Positions 8,964-17,956 of a stretch of DNA of 39,468 bases are shown here, piece by piece. Origin of the DNA: Hydrogenophaga sp. (GTDB lineage: Bacteria; Pseudomonadota; Gammaproteobacteria; Burkholderiales; Burkholderiaceae_C). Both the position numbers and the translations under genes were made by a program. The notes beneath the pieces are model-generated. The model was not told the origin of the DNA. It worked only from the letters and a program-made list of their open reading frames with translations, and searched no databases. Numbering within the stretch: the stretch's first letter is position 1; the number at the start of each line of letters is the position of its first letter. Location of the stretch: contig JAABQG010000034.1 of the NCBI GenBank assembly GCA_011391595.1, positions 1-39,468 on the forward strand. The letters are read 5' to 3'.

Positions 8964-10243
8964 GCCAGCAACTCCGAAAAGGGAAGGAATCGCACCCGGT
9001 CGCCGTGCGCAATGGTCGTGCCGGCGGGATTGTCCACGACGCCATCGCCCCAGGCGGCCGAGGTCAGGACACCCGAACTCTGGTTGGGAAACAGGTCCAG
9101 CCCACCGGCCGGATTGCGCCGCACCCGCAGGAATTCGCGTCGTTTATCGGCCTTTCCCACCGTGAAATGGGCGGGAAGCGCTATGGTTTTTTCGGCTTCC
9201 ACGCGCGCCCCCTGGAGCTTGAGCAGGAAGGGACGTACCAGCAGCAGGAAGGTGATGTAGCTCGAGACCGGGTTGCCCGGCAGGCCGATGAAGTGGCAGG
9301 CGCTGCCCGCATCCGCCCGGGCGCCGGCATCCCGGCGCACCCAGCCATGGGCAAAGGGCTTGCCGGGCTTCATGGCGATCTGCCAGAGGTCCAGCGAGCC
9401 AAGGTGCATCACCGCAGGCTTGATGTGATCCTCCTCGCCCACCGACACGCCCCCGCTGGTGAGGATCAGGTCATGGTGGTCGGCGGCGGACTTGAGCGCC
9501 GCCACAGTGGCTTCGCGCCGGTCCGGCACGATGCCGAGGTCGCTGACCTCGCAGCCCAGGCGGCGCAGCAGCGCGCACAGGAAGAAGCGGTTCGAGTTGT
9601 AGATCGCGCCCGGGGGCATCGCCTGCGGCGCCACATCGCCGGGCATCACCAGTTCATCGCCGGTGGAAAACAGCGCCACGCGCGGGCGCACCACCACCGG
9701 CAGGCGGGCCAGCCCGATGCTGGCGGCCAGGCCCAGGCTGGCCGGGGTCAGTCGCTCGCCCCTGGGCAGCACCACGGCGCCGCGCGTCACGTCTTCACCG
9801 GCCCGGCGAATCCACTGGCCAACTGCGGGCGTGGCGTGAAAGCGCACCGCGTGGACGTCGCCGCCGACGGCATCCGTTTCCTCCTGCATGACCACGGTGT
9901 CGGCGCCCTCGGGAATCGGAGCGCCAGTAAAGATGCGCGCGGCGGTGCCGGCCTCCAGCCCATGGGCCACGACACCGGCTGGAATGCGCTGCGACACCCG
10001 CAACACCGCACCCGCGTGGGTCACATCGGCGCTGCGCACCGCATAGCCGTCCATGGACGAGTTGTCCTGCGGCGGCACCTGCAGGGCCGAGACCAGATCG
10101 GCCGCGAGCACGCGCCGGTCGGCCTCGAACGTCGAGACCGTCTCGGAGCCAGCCAACGGCGTGACCTGGGCCAGCAGGCTGGCCAGCGCATCGTCAAGCG
10201 ACATCAAAGGCGCACGCGCAGGCGTTTTGTCGGGTGCATTCAT
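8960..10243 (-). CDS. moeA: Molybdopterin molybdenumtransferase MoeA
   Basis: A 427-residue enzyme that inserts molybdate into adenylylated molybdopterin. Motifs seen are DNSSMDGYAVR near residue 60, RIFTGAPIPEGADTVVMQEE, the MoCF-domain segment LFSTGDELV, IYNSNRFFL, the SGGVSVGEEDHIKP loop and FIGLPGNPVSSYITF. The C-terminal MoeA domain IV ends near FLPFSELLA. It overlaps mobB upstream and moaD downstream by four bases each, which implies tight translational coupling in the cofactor operon. Confidence 0.95.
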   Translation of the reverse strand: MNAPDKTPARAPLMSLDDALASLLAQVTPLAGSETVSTFEADRRVLAADLVSALQVPPQDNSSMDGYAVRSADVTHAGAVLRVSQRIPAGVVAHGLEAGTAARIFTGAPIPEGADTVVMQEETDAVGGDVHAVRFHATPAVGQWIRRAGEDVTRGAVVLPRGERLTPASLGLAASIGLARLPVVVRPRVALFSTGDELVMPGDVAPQAMPPGAIYNSNRFFLCALLRRLGCEVSDLGIVPDRREATVAALKSAADHHDLILTSGGVSVGEEDHIKPAVMHLGSLDLWQIAMKPGKPFAHGWVRRDAGARADAGSACHFIGLPGNPVSSYITFLLLVRPFLLKLQGARVEAEKTIALPAHFTVGKADKRREFLRVRRNPAGGLDLFPNQSSGVLTSAAWGDGVVDNPAGTTIAHGDRVRFLPFSELLA

Positions 10244-10773
10244 CTGAACAGATCGTTGTTGTAGTCAAACCGGGTCTGATTCTCGACCAGCCAGGCGGCC
10301 AGCGCATCGGCGTTGTTCAAATCCAGCACCGGCAGTTGGGTTGGCACGGGCAATTCCGCAGGCGAGTCGGTGGTCAGGGCCACGATGAAATCGTCATCCA
10401 CATACCGTGCAGGCTTGCCCGAGGCGGCGCGCCAGACCTCGATCTTGAGCAGGTCGCTGTCCTTGAAGCCTTCCACCAGCACCCAGTCCACCCCGTCATA
10501 CAGCTCGGCGATCAACTGGTGCACGGTCAGCCTGGCCTCACGCTCGAATTCGCGCATCAATGCCAGGCGTCGGCCGGACGCCACGACCACCTCGAAGGCG
10601 CCGGCGTCGCGGTGGCGGAACGTGTCCTTGCCCGCCTGGTCGATGTCAAAGCTGTGGTGCGCATGTTTGACCACCGAGACGCGCAGCCCGCGCAGGCGCA
10701 GCGCGGGGATCAGCTGCTCCACCAGCGTGGTCTTGCCCGAGCCGGAATAGCCGGCGAAGCCGACCACTTTCAT
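10240..10773 (-). CDS. mobB: Molybdopterin-guanine dinucleotide biosynthesis GTPase MobB
   Basis: A 177-residue P-loop GTP-binding protein that assists formation of the guanine dinucleotide form of molybdenum cofactor. The Walker A motif is GYSGSGKTTL (residues 8-17), followed by KHAHHSFDIDQAGKDT, typical of MobB, and WVLVEGFKDSDLLKIEVWR. It is first in the tightly packed mobB-moeA-moaD-moaE set, and its stop overlaps the moeA start. A gap of about 70 bases holding repeat copy B separates it from thrC upstream. Confidence 0.93.
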   Translation of the reverse strand: MKVVGFAGYSGSGKTTLVEQLIPALRLRGLRVSVVKHAHHSFDIDQAGKDTFRHRDAGAFEVVVASGRRLALMREFEREARLTVHQLIAELYDGVDWVLVEGFKDSDLLKIEVWRAASGKPARYVDDDFIVALTTDSPAELPVPTQLPVLDLNNADALAAWLVENQTRFDYNNDLFR

Positions 10774-10797
10774 GGCAGCACCCCAGGATCACTACTG

Positions 10798-10839
10798 TAT
10801 TGATAGCTTGCAATAACCATTTGACGCTGGATCAGTGGC
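10798..10839 (-). repeat. Short interspersed repeat, copy B
   Basis: In the gap between thrC and mobB. On the plus strand it reads TATTGATAGC..., AACC-ATTTGA-CGCTGGATCAG. CGCTGGATCAG is shared exactly with copy C (27964). It lies just downstream of the thrC stop. Confidence 0.6.
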
Positions 10840-10842
10840 AAT

Positions 10843-12270
10843 TTACCCACAATTTTCAACAATCAGACGCTTGATGGCATCGGCGTCGGCGGGCATCACC
10901 TGCACCCGCTTCGGCAGCGCCTCGATGCCCTCGAATCTCAAGGGGCGATCGGGCTCGCAGCCCAGCGCCTCGACGATGGTTTCGGCGAACTTGATCGGCA
11001 ACGCGGTCTCCAGCACGATCATCGGCACGCCGGGCGTCAGATGCTCGCGCGCCACTTTCACGCCGTCGGCGGTGTGGGTGTCGATCATCAGGGCGAAGCG
11101 CTGCCAGGTGTCGCGGATCGTGGCCAGACGGTCCGCGTGCGTGCTTTTCCCACTGACGAAGCCGTAGCGCGTGGCGGCGTCCTTGAACAAGGGGTCGGCG
11201 CTGAGGTCGAAGCGCCCGTTCTGGCTCAAGGCCTCGCCGAACAAGGCTTTCACCCGTGCACCGTCGCGGCCAAGGAGGTCGAACACGAAGCGTTCGAAAT
11301 TGCTGGCCTTGGAGATGTCCATCGAAGGGCTGGAGGTCTCGTGCGTGTCGGCACTGCTGCGCACGCGGTAGATACCCGTTCGGAAGAACTCGTCGAGCAC
11401 ATCGTTCTCGTTGGTCGCCGCCACCAGTTTCTGGACCGGCAGGCCCATCATGCGCGCCACGTGGCCGGCGCAGATGTTGCCGAAGTTGCCCGAGGGCACG
11501 GTGAAGCTGACCGTCTCCGAGTTCGTGCGCGTGGCCTGGAAATAGCCGGCGAAGTAGTACACCACCTGCGCCAGCAGCCGCGCCCAGTTGATCGAGTTGA
11601 CCGTGCCGATCCGGTACTTGCGCTTGAAGTCGAGGTCGTTCGACACCGCTTTGACGATGTCCTGGCAGTCGTCGAACACGCCTTCGATTGCGATGTTGTG
11701 GATGTTGTCGTCCATCAGGCTGAACATCTGCGCCTGCTGGAACGGGCTCATGCGGCCATGCGGGCTGGTCATGAAGACGCGCACGCCCTTTTTGCCACGC
11801 ATGGCGTATTCGGCCGCGCTGCCGGTGTCGCCGCTGGTCGCGCCCAGGATGTTGAGTTGCTCGCCGCGGCGCGCCAGTTCGTACTCGAACAGGTTGCCCA
11901 GCAGTTGCATCGCCATGTCCTTGAAGGCCAGCGTCGGGCCGTTGGACAGGGCTTCGAGGTAAAAATGGTCTTCCAGCTCCTTCAGCGGCACGATGTCCTT
12001 GGTGCCGAACACCGCTTCGGTGTAGGTCTTGTCACAGAGCGCCTTCAGGTCGGCGGGCGGAATGTCGTCGATGTACAGCGACAGCACCTCGAACGCCAGG
12101 GCGGCATAGCCCTGATCCTGGTAGATGGCGCGCCACTTCGAGAGCGTCGCTTCGTCCACCTGCGGGTAGTGCGCGGGCAGGTACAGGCCGCCATCGGGCG
12201 CCAGGCCTTCGAGCAGGATTTCGCAGAAGTGCTTGCGGCTGGGGTCGCCGCGCGTCGAAAGGTACAGCAT
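10843..12270 (-). CDS. thrC: Threonine synthase
   Basis: A 475-residue PLP enzyme that converts O-phosphohomoserine to threonine, the last step of threonine synthesis. It begins MLYLSTRGDPSRKHFCE. The PLP lysine sits in LAFKDMAMQLLGNLFEY, and the phosphate-binding loop follows in ILGATSGDTGSAAEYAMRG. The ATG at 12270 shares its A with the hom stop (TGATG). A much longer open frame extends upstream to 13149 but is an out-of-frame shadow of hom. Length and sequence fit the long gammaproteobacterial/betaproteobacterial type. Confidence 0.97.
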   Translation of the reverse strand: MLYLSTRGDPSRKHFCEILLEGLAPDGGLYLPAHYPQVDEATLSKWRAIYQDQGYAALAFEVLSLYIDDIPPADLKALCDKTYTEAVFGTKDIVPLKELEDHFYLEALSNGPTLAFKDMAMQLLGNLFEYELARRGEQLNILGATSGDTGSAAEYAMRGKKGVRVFMTSPHGRMSPFQQAQMFSLMDDNIHNIAIEGVFDDCQDIVKAVSNDLDFKRKYRIGTVNSINWARLLAQVVYYFAGYFQATRTNSETVSFTVPSGNFGNICAGHVARMMGLPVQKLVAATNENDVLDEFFRTGIYRVRSSADTHETSSPSMDISKASNFERFVFDLLGRDGARVKALFGEALSQNGRFDLSADPLFKDAATRYGFVSGKSTHADRLATIRDTWQRFALMIDTHTADGVKVAREHLTPGVPMIVLETALPIKFAETIVEALGCEPDRPLRFEGIEALPKRVQVMPADADAIKRLIVENCG

Positions 12271-13604
12271 CAGTTCAATTCTTCCTTGCGGATGCGCGTG
12301 ATCGGCGCCAGCACCGTGGGCAGCGCCTGCAGCTCGGCCAGGACGGCGTTCATCGTGCCTTCCAGCGTGTCGTGCGTCAGGATGATCAGGTCGGTGGACG
12401 TGGCGCCCTCCCCGCCCACTTCGTCGGCTTCGCGCTGCAGCACCGCGTCGATGCTGATGCCGGCACTGGCGACGATCCCCGTGACGCGCGCCAGCACGCC
12501 GGCCTCGTCGGCCACGCGCAAGCGCAGGTAATAGCTCGTCACGACCTCTTCCATCGGCAGCACCGGCAGGTCGGTCATGGCCTGGTCCAGCGTGTGCGGC
12601 TGGAAGGCCAGGTGGGGTACGCGGTTCAGCGGATCGACGGTATGCAGGCGCGTGATGTCGACCAGGTCGGCGATCACGGCGCTGGCCGTGGGCTCGGAAC
12701 CGGCGCCCTTGCCGTAGTACAGCGTGGTGCCGACGGCGTCGCCCTGCACCATCACGGCATTCATCGCACCTTCGACGTTGGCGATCAGCCGCTTGGCGGG
12801 CACCAGGCAGGGATGCACACGCAACTCCACGCCCCTGGCCGTGCGCTTGGTGATGCCGAGCAGCTTGATGCGGTAGCCGAGCTGCTCCGCGTACCGGATA
12901 TCGGCGGCACCCAGCTTGGTGATGCCCTCGATGTAGGCTTTGTCGAACTGCACCGGAATGCCGAAGGCGATGGCCGACATCAGGGTGGCCTTGTGCGCGG
13001 CGTCCACCCCCTCGATGTCGAAGGTCGGGTCGGCCTCGGCGTAACCCAGACGCTGCGCCTCTTTCAGCACCGCGTCGAAGTCCAGTCCCTTGTCGCGCAT
13101 CTCCGAAAGGATGAAATTGGTGGTGCCATTGATGATGCCGGCCACCCACTGGATGCTGTTGGCCGTGAGACCCTCGCGCAAGGCCTTGATGATCGGGATA
13201 CCGCCGGCGACCGCCGCCTCGAACGCCACCATCACGCCCTTGGCCGACGCTGCGGCAAAAATCTCGGTGCCATGCACCGCCAGCAACGCCTTGTTGGCCG
13301 TGACCACATGCTTGCCGGCCGCAATGGCTTCGAGCACCAGCGCCTTTGCAATGCCGTAGCCACCGATCAGCTCGATCACGATGTCGATGTCAGGGTTGGC
13401 GAGCACGGCGCGGGCGTCGTTCACGACGGTGACGTCCGGTCCCACAATGGCTCGGGCTCGGGCCATGTCCAGGTCCGCCACCATGGTGATCTCGATGCCA
13501 CGACCGGCGCGGCGTTTGATCTCTTGCTGGTTGCGTTTGAGCACGTTGAAGGTGCCGCTGCCCACAGTGCCTATGCCCAGAAGGCCTACTTGAATCGGTT
13601 TCAT
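12270..13604 (-). CDS. hom: Homoserine dehydrogenase
   Basis: A 444-residue monofunctional enzyme that reduces aspartate semialdehyde to homoserine. The N-terminal Rossmann motif is GLLGIGTVGSGT. Catalytic-domain motifs are VTANKALLAVHG, AFEAAVAGGIPIIKALREGL and GIINGTTNFILSEM. A C-terminal ACT domain begins near YYLRLRVADEAGVLARVTGI and probably mediates threonine feedback. It is translationally coupled to thrC. The alanine aminotransferase gene lies 71 bases upstream on the same strand; repeat copy E fills that gap. Confidence 0.97.
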   Translation of the reverse strand: MKPIQVGLLGIGTVGSGTFNVLKRNQQEIKRRAGRGIEITMVADLDMARARAIVGPDVTVVNDARAVLANPDIDIVIELIGGYGIAKALVLEAIAAGKHVVTANKALLAVHGTEIFAAASAKGVMVAFEAAVAGGIPIIKALREGLTANSIQWVAGIINGTTNFILSEMRDKGLDFDAVLKEAQRLGYAEADPTFDIEGVDAAHKATLMSAIAFGIPVQFDKAYIEGITKLGAADIRYAEQLGYRIKLLGITKRTARGVELRVHPCLVPAKRLIANVEGAMNAVMVQGDAVGTTLYYGKGAGSEPTASAVIADLVDITRLHTVDPLNRVPHLAFQPHTLDQAMTDLPVLPMEEVVTSYYLRLRVADEAGVLARVTGIVASAGISIDAVLQREADEVGGEGATSTDLIILTHDTLEGTMNAVLAELQALPTVLAPITRIRKEELN

Positions 13605-13630
13605 GAAAATACTCGATTAAAACAATGGAA

Positions 13631-13672
13631 AGCCCGCGTCAAGCGGCAGTTGATTGCTCCGCTTATTGAAGC
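13631..13672 (+). repeat. Divergent copy E of the short repeat, opposite orientation
   Basis: In the alaA-hom gap. The plus strand reads GCGTCAA-GCGG-CAGTTGATTGC then GCTTATTGAA. This parallels the reverse complement of copy B (GCGTCAA-ATGG-TTATTGC then GCTATCAATA). The match is weaker than among A-D, and the spacing is longer. Confidence 0.4.
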
Positions 13673-13675
13673 AGA

Positions 13676-14902
13676 TCAGGTCCCGTGACGCTTTCGGTAA
13701 AGCGCCAGAAACCTCGCCACACGGCCGATGGCCTCGCGCAGGTCGTCCTCATGCGGCAGAAACACGATGCGGAAATGATCCGGCTCCGGCCAGTTGAAGC
13801 CGGTGCCCTGCACCAGCATGACCCGGGTCTCCTGCAGCAACTCCAAGAAGAACTGCTGGTCGTCCTGGATCGGGTACATCTTCGGGTCGAGTTTCGGAAA
13901 CATGTAGAGCGCGGCGGTCGGCTTGACGCAGGTCACGCCGGGGATGGCCGTGATGAGCTCGTAGGCCAGGTCGCGCTGGCGGCGCAGGCGGCCGCCTTCG
14001 CAGACCAGGTCGTTGATGCTCTGGTAGCCGCCCAGTGCCGTCTGAATCGCATACTGCCCCGGCACGTTGGAACACAGGCGCATGTTCGAGAGCATGTTGA
14101 GGCCCTCGATGTAGTCCTTCGCAGGTTTCTTGTCGCCCGAGACCACCATCCAGCCCGCGCGATAGCCGCAGGAGCGGTAGCTTTTGGAGAGCGAATTGAA
14201 GGTCAGCGTGAGCACGTCGTCGCTGAGACTGCCGATCGCCGTGTGGCGGGCATCGTCGTACAAGACCTTGTCGTAGACCTCGTCGGCAAAAATCACGAGT
14301 CCGTGCTCGCGCGCGATCAGCACGATGGCCTTGAGCAATTCGTCCGAATACAGGGCACCGGTCGGGTTGTTGGGGTTGATGACCACGATGCCCTTGGTGC
14401 GCGGCGTGATCCGGGCCCGGATATCGTCGAGGTCGGGCATCCAGCCGTTGGCCTCGTCGCAGCGGTAGTGCACCGGCGTGCCGCCCGACAGACTGGCCGC
14501 AGCTGTCCACAACGGGTAGTCGGGCGAAGGCAGGAGCAACTCGTCGCCGTTGTCCAGCAACGCATTGGTTGCCATCACGATCAGTTCGCTGGCGCCGTTG
14601 CCCAGGTAGATGTCATCGAGCGTAACCCCTTTGATACCCTGCTGCTGGGTGTAATGCATCACGGCCTTGCGCGCGGCGAAGATACCCTTGCTGTCGGAAT
14701 AGCCCGCCGAATTCGGCAGGTTGCGGATCATGTCCTGCTGGATTTCCTCGGGGCTGTCGAAGCCAAACACGGCGAGATTGCCGATGTTGAGCTTGATGAT
14801 CTTGTGGCCCTCCTCCTCCATCTGCCGGGCGGCGTCCATGATGGGGCCCCGGATGTCGTAGCAGACGTTGGCGAGCTTGGCAGATTTGAGAACGGTTTTC
14901 AA
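13676..14902 (-). CDS. alaA: Alanine aminotransferase, AlaA type
   Basis: A 408-residue class I/II PLP aminotransferase close to E. coli AlaA (YfbQ), which forms alanine from pyruvate and glutamate. Motifs include the N-terminal LANVCYDIRGP, IYLGNGASELI, PDYPLWTAA, INPNNPTGALYS, FADEVYDKVLYDD and the Schiff-base lysine in SLSKSYRSCGYRAGW. It is the first gene of the minus-strand run with hom and thrC. This neighbourhood is common in Burkholderiales and joins alanine and threonine synthesis. It diverges from the Mth938-like gene. Confidence 0.93.
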   Translation of the reverse strand: MKTVLKSAKLANVCYDIRGPIMDAARQMEEEGHKIIKLNIGNLAVFGFDSPEEIQQDMIRNLPNSAGYSDSKGIFAARKAVMHYTQQQGIKGVTLDDIYLGNGASELIVMATNALLDNGDELLLPSPDYPLWTAAASLSGGTPVHYRCDEANGWMPDLDDIRARITPRTKGIVVINPNNPTGALYSDELLKAIVLIAREHGLVIFADEVYDKVLYDDARHTAIGSLSDDVLTLTFNSLSKSYRSCGYRAGWMVVSGDKKPAKDYIEGLNMLSNMRLCSNVPGQYAIQTALGGYQSINDLVCEGGRLRRQRDLAYELITAIPGVTCVKPTAALYMFPKLDPKMYPIQDDQQFFLELLQETRVMLVQGTGFNWPEPDHFRIVFLPHEDDLREAIGRVARFLALYRKRHGT

Positions 14903-14937
14903 AGTCCCTCCGGGAACAGGTATTCAGAGGCGAAACC

Positions 14938-14943
14938 TATAAT
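14938..14943 (+). promoter_or_regulatory. Possible -10 box in the alaA / Mth938-like divergent region
   Basis: A TATAAT hexamer lies in the 91-base divergent gap, 51 bases before the Mth938-like ATG. No good -35 box stands at the right spacing, so the assignment is tentative. Confidence 0.3.
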
Positions 14944-14993
14944 TTGACCACAGTTCCGCCCTGCATTAGTGCGGTGCAACAACAGGTGAGCGC

Positions 14994-15371
14994 ATGAAAA
15001 TCCACCCAGACACTTTCGAAGGTCAAGTCATCAGCGGCTATGGCCCAGGCTGGGTGGCCGTGAACGGCGAAAAAATAAGCTGCAGTGTGGTGATCGGTGC
15101 ACGCGGGCAGCGGCTGGACTGGAACTGCGACGATTTTGCTGCTCTGGGCAGTGAACACTTTGATCAACTCGCCCAGATGGGCGCCGAGCTCGTCATTTTC
15201 GGCAGCGGAGAGCGGCTGCGCTTCCCGAAACCGGAGTGGCTGGGCGAATTGATTGGACGGCGCATCGGCCTGGAGGCCATGGACACCCAGGCCGCCTGCC
15301 GGACCTACAACATACTGGCTGGGGAGGGTCGCAACGTGATTGTGGCCCTGCTTGTCGAACAAACTGCCTGA
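14994..15371 (+). CDS. Mth938-like domain (DUF498) protein
   Basis: A 125-residue protein of the Mth938/NDUFAF3-like fold, small soluble proteins of poorly known function; the mitochondrial relative helps assemble respiratory complex I. Family features are the start KIHPDTFEGQVISGYGPGWVAVNGE, ELVIFGSGERLRFPKP (about 63-78) and the C-terminal segment MDTQAACRTYNILAGEGRNVIVALL. It stands alone, divergent from alaA and 124 bases before bcp. I infer no specific role. Confidence 0.88.
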   Translation: MKIHPDTFEGQVISGYGPGWVAVNGEKISCSVVIGARGQRLDWNCDDFAALGSEHFDQLAQMGAELVIFGSGERLRFPKPEWLGELIGRRIGLEAMDTQAACRTYNILAGEGRNVIVALLVEQTA

Positions 15372-15494
15372 CGGTTCCGGTTTCAGGGTAAAATCAAAGG
15401 TTGCCGGGTCCACGGCGCTGAATCTGGCTCAGACCACAAGTAGCTTCCCGGCCCATCCCAACGACCTCATCCTGTCACACGAGATTGAAGCTAT

Positions 15495-15971
15495 ATGGCG
15501 ATCGTTGTCAACAAGCCCATCCCCGAGTTCGAAGCCAACGCCACGAGCGGCGTCAAGGTCTCCAATTCATCCCACGTCGGCCACACGGTGGTGATGTTCT
15601 TCTACCCGAAGGACAACACCCCTGGCTGCACGACCGAGGCCATGCAGTTCCGCGACAAGTACAAGGACTTCGTGAAAGCCGGTGCCACGGTCTTTGGCGT
15701 TTCGCGCGACAACATGAAGTCTCACGACGATTTCAAGGCCAAGCTGGAGTTGCCGTTTGAGCTGATCGCCGATACCGAGGAAAAAATGTGCCATATGTTT
15801 GGCGTCGTCAAGAACAAGATCATGTACGGCAAGAAGGTCAAGGGCATCGAGCGCAGCACTTTTCTGATTGGTCCTGACGGCTTGCTCAAGGAGGAATGGC
15901 GCGGGCTCAAAGTTCCGGGCCATGTGGAAGACGTGCTCAAGGCCGTCAAGGCTCTGAAGAAAGCCGCTTGA
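15495..15971 (+). CDS. bcp: Thiol peroxidase of the Bcp/PrxQ family
   Basis: A 158-residue cytoplasmic peroxiredoxin that reduces peroxides through a cysteine thiol. The peroxidatic Cys45 lies in FFYPKDNTPGCTTEA, with the conserved Thr42 and a downstream Arg. The usual resolving Cys five residues later is replaced by Met50. The alternative helix-3 position (HDDFKAK) also lacks Cys. The only other cysteine is Cys99 (EEKMCHMFG). It may therefore work as a 1-Cys enzyme or use Cys99 unusually. The ribosome site is weak. A hairpin terminator lies downstream at 16060. Confidence 0.93.
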   Translation: MAIVVNKPIPEFEANATSGVKVSNSSHVGHTVVMFFYPKDNTPGCTTEAMQFRDKYKDFVKAGATVFGVSRDNMKSHDDFKAKLELPFELIADTEEKMCHMFGVVKNKIMYGKKVKGIERSTFLIGPDGLLKEEWRGLKVPGHVEDVLKAVKALKKAA

Positions 15972-16059
15972 AACCCTGAAAACCGGGTGCCGAGCGGCCC
16001 AAGGGCCTCATGCATAATGATTGCATGCCGTTGAACCCAGCAGATCCCCATGGAGAAGA

Positions 16060-16090
16060 AGCCGCCTCGGTTCCCAGGCGGCTTTTTCTT
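16060..16090 (+). terminator. Rho-independent terminator between bcp and phoH-like gene
   Basis: AGCCGCCT (16060-16067) pairs with AGGCGGCT (16076-16083) around an eight-base loop and is followed by TTTTCTTT. It lies 90 bases after the bcp stop and separates bcp from the PhoH-like gene. Confidence 0.8.
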
Positions 16091-16159
16091 TGCCGGGCAC
16101 CACTTTCTTTTCGCATTCCCCCGCCCGTCCGCGTCTCCCATCCAGGAAATTGAATCCCC

Positions 16160-17899
16160 ATGCCACTGCCACCAGCCCCCGCAAAGCGCGCCGCCCTGCT
16201 GACTCCGGAGGCCCATGACCATGCCGTCGCCGTGCCTGCCGCCCGGACCACCCGCAAACCCGCACCGGCACCGGTCGGCCATAGTCAGACCGCGCGGCCA
16301 CAAGGACGGGAACCCCGTGACTCCACCAGCAAGGCCGCTCCTGCCAGGCCCAACGCCGAGCCCGAACTTGATCTGGACCTGCCCGCCGACTCTCCAGTCG
16401 CTCGATCAGCAGGTGGCGCCCGCCGACGCGGCGAGCCTGCCGCACAGGCCGCTACCGCCGTAGCGGTTGCGGCGCTGGATGCGACCGCCCGCAAGGCACG
16501 CCCGAAAGGGCCAGCCAAATTGTTCGTGATCGACACCAATGTGTTGATGCATGACCCGATGTGCCTGTTCCGTTTTGAGGAGCACGACATCTTTCTGCCG
16601 ATGATCGTTCTGGAAGAACTTGACGGGCACAAGAAGGGCATGACCGAAGTGGCCCGCAATGCGCGGCAGGCCAGCCGCACACTGGACGGCCTGGCGGGTG
16701 CCCAGGGCGCCGACATTGCGACGGGCCTCAAACTCGACACCACCGGGCACCGCGAGGCGGGCGGAAAGCTGTTTTTCCAGACCCAATCCCTGACCTATAC
16801 ACTGCCCGTGAGCTTGCCGCAGGGCAAGGCCGACAACCAGATTCTCGGCGTGGTCGAGGCACTGCGCCGGCAGCAAAGTCCGCGAGAGGTGGTGCTGGTG
16901 TCGAAAGACATCAACATGCGGGTCAAGGCGCGCGCGCTCGGTCTGGCCGCGGAGGATTACCAGAACGACAAGACGCTGGAAGACGGCGATATGCTGTACG
17001 CAGGCTCGCTGGCATTGCCAGCCGATTTCTGGAGCAAGCATGGGAAGACCGTTGAGAGCTGGCAACAAGGGCCGTACACCTTTTACCGGGTCTCCGGCCC
17101 CGTCGTGCCCAGCCTGCTGATCAACCAGTTTGTGTATTTCGAGGCCCCGGGCGAGCCCAGCCTGTATGCCCGAGTCACCGAGATTCGAGGCAAGACGGCC
17201 GTGTTTCGCACGCTCAAGGACTTCAACCACCTCAAGAACGCCATCTGGGGCGTGACCGCCCGCAACCGGGAGCAAAACTTCGCGATGAACCTGCTGATGG
17301 ACCCCGAGGTGGACTTCGTGACGCTGACAGGTACCGCGGGTTCAGGCAAGACGCTGATGGCCCTGGCCTCGGGCCTGAGCCAAGTGCTTGATGACCGCCG
17401 TTACACCGAAATCATCATGACACGGGCCACCGTCAGCGTGGGCGAGGACATCGGTTTCCTGCCAGGCAACGAGGAAGAAAAGATGGGGCCGTGGATGGGT
17501 GCGCTTGACGACAACCTGGAGTTCCTGGCCAAGGGTGACGGCGGCAACGCCGGGGAATGGGGTCGCGCGGCCACCAACGAACTGATTCGCAGCCGGATCA
17601 AGATCAAGAGCATGAGTTTCATGCGCGGACGCACCTTTCTGAACAAGTACGTGATCATCGATGAGGCACAGAATCTGACACCGAAGCAGATGAAGACGCT
17701 CATCACGCGCGCGGGCCCTGGCACCAAGATCATCTGCATGGGCAATCTGGCACAGATCGACACCCCCTACCTTACCGAAGGTTCGTCGGGGCTGACCTTT
17801 GCCGTCGACAAGTTCAAGGGCTGGCCGCACAGCGGTCACATCACGCTGGCGCGTGGCGAACGCTCTCGACTGGCGGATTTCGCCAGCGAGGTGCTCTAG
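16160..17899 (+). CDS. PIN-domain / PhoH-family ATPase (YlaK/PhoH2-like)
   Basis: A 579-residue fusion of a PIN ribonuclease domain and a PhoH ATPase, a pairing thought to form an RNA-unwinding nuclease. The first 115 or so residues are Pro/Ala-rich and look disordered. The PIN domain starts at LFVIDTNVLMHDP (first catalytic Asp125), with the EELDGHKKG acidic patch. The ATPase carries Walker A GTAGSGKT (391-398) and Walker B VIIDEAQNLTPKQMKTLITRAG, then GNLAQIDTPYL. The start at 16160 is supported by AGGAA upstream; internal starts cannot be excluded because the N-terminal tail is weakly conserved. It follows bcp after a terminator. Confidence 0.92.
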   Translation: MPLPPAPAKRAALLTPEAHDHAVAVPAARTTRKPAPAPVGHSQTARPQGREPRDSTSKAAPARPNAEPELDLDLPADSPVARSAGGARRRGEPAAQAATAVAVAALDATARKARPKGPAKLFVIDTNVLMHDPMCLFRFEEHDIFLPMIVLEELDGHKKGMTEVARNARQASRTLDGLAGAQGADIATGLKLDTTGHREAGGKLFFQTQSLTYTLPVSLPQGKADNQILGVVEALRRQQSPREVVLVSKDINMRVKARALGLAAEDYQNDKTLEDGDMLYAGSLALPADFWSKHGKTVESWQQGPYTFYRVSGPVVPSLLINQFVYFEAPGEPSLYARVTEIRGKTAVFRTLKDFNHLKNAIWGVTARNREQNFAMNLLMDPEVDFVTLTGTAGSGKTLMALASGLSQVLDDRRYTEIIMTRATVSVGEDIGFLPGNEEEKMGPWMGALDDNLEFLAKGDGGNAGEWGRAATNELIRSRIKIKSMSFMRGRTFLNKYVIIDEAQNLTPKQMKTLITRAGPGTKIICMGNLAQIDTPYLTEGSSGLTFAVDKFKGWPHSGHITLARGERSRLADFASEVL

Positions 17900-17956
17900 C
17901 AGGTCGCGACGAGCCGCGTCTTTTTTCTGTTTTCGCGGGATTGGCTGCCCATCACC

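Noticed and set aside
12271..13149. Very long minus-strand extension upstream of threonine synthase
   Set aside because: It is an out-of-frame shadow of hom with low-complexity Arg/Gly-rich composition; thrC has a normal start at 12270 coupled to the hom stop.
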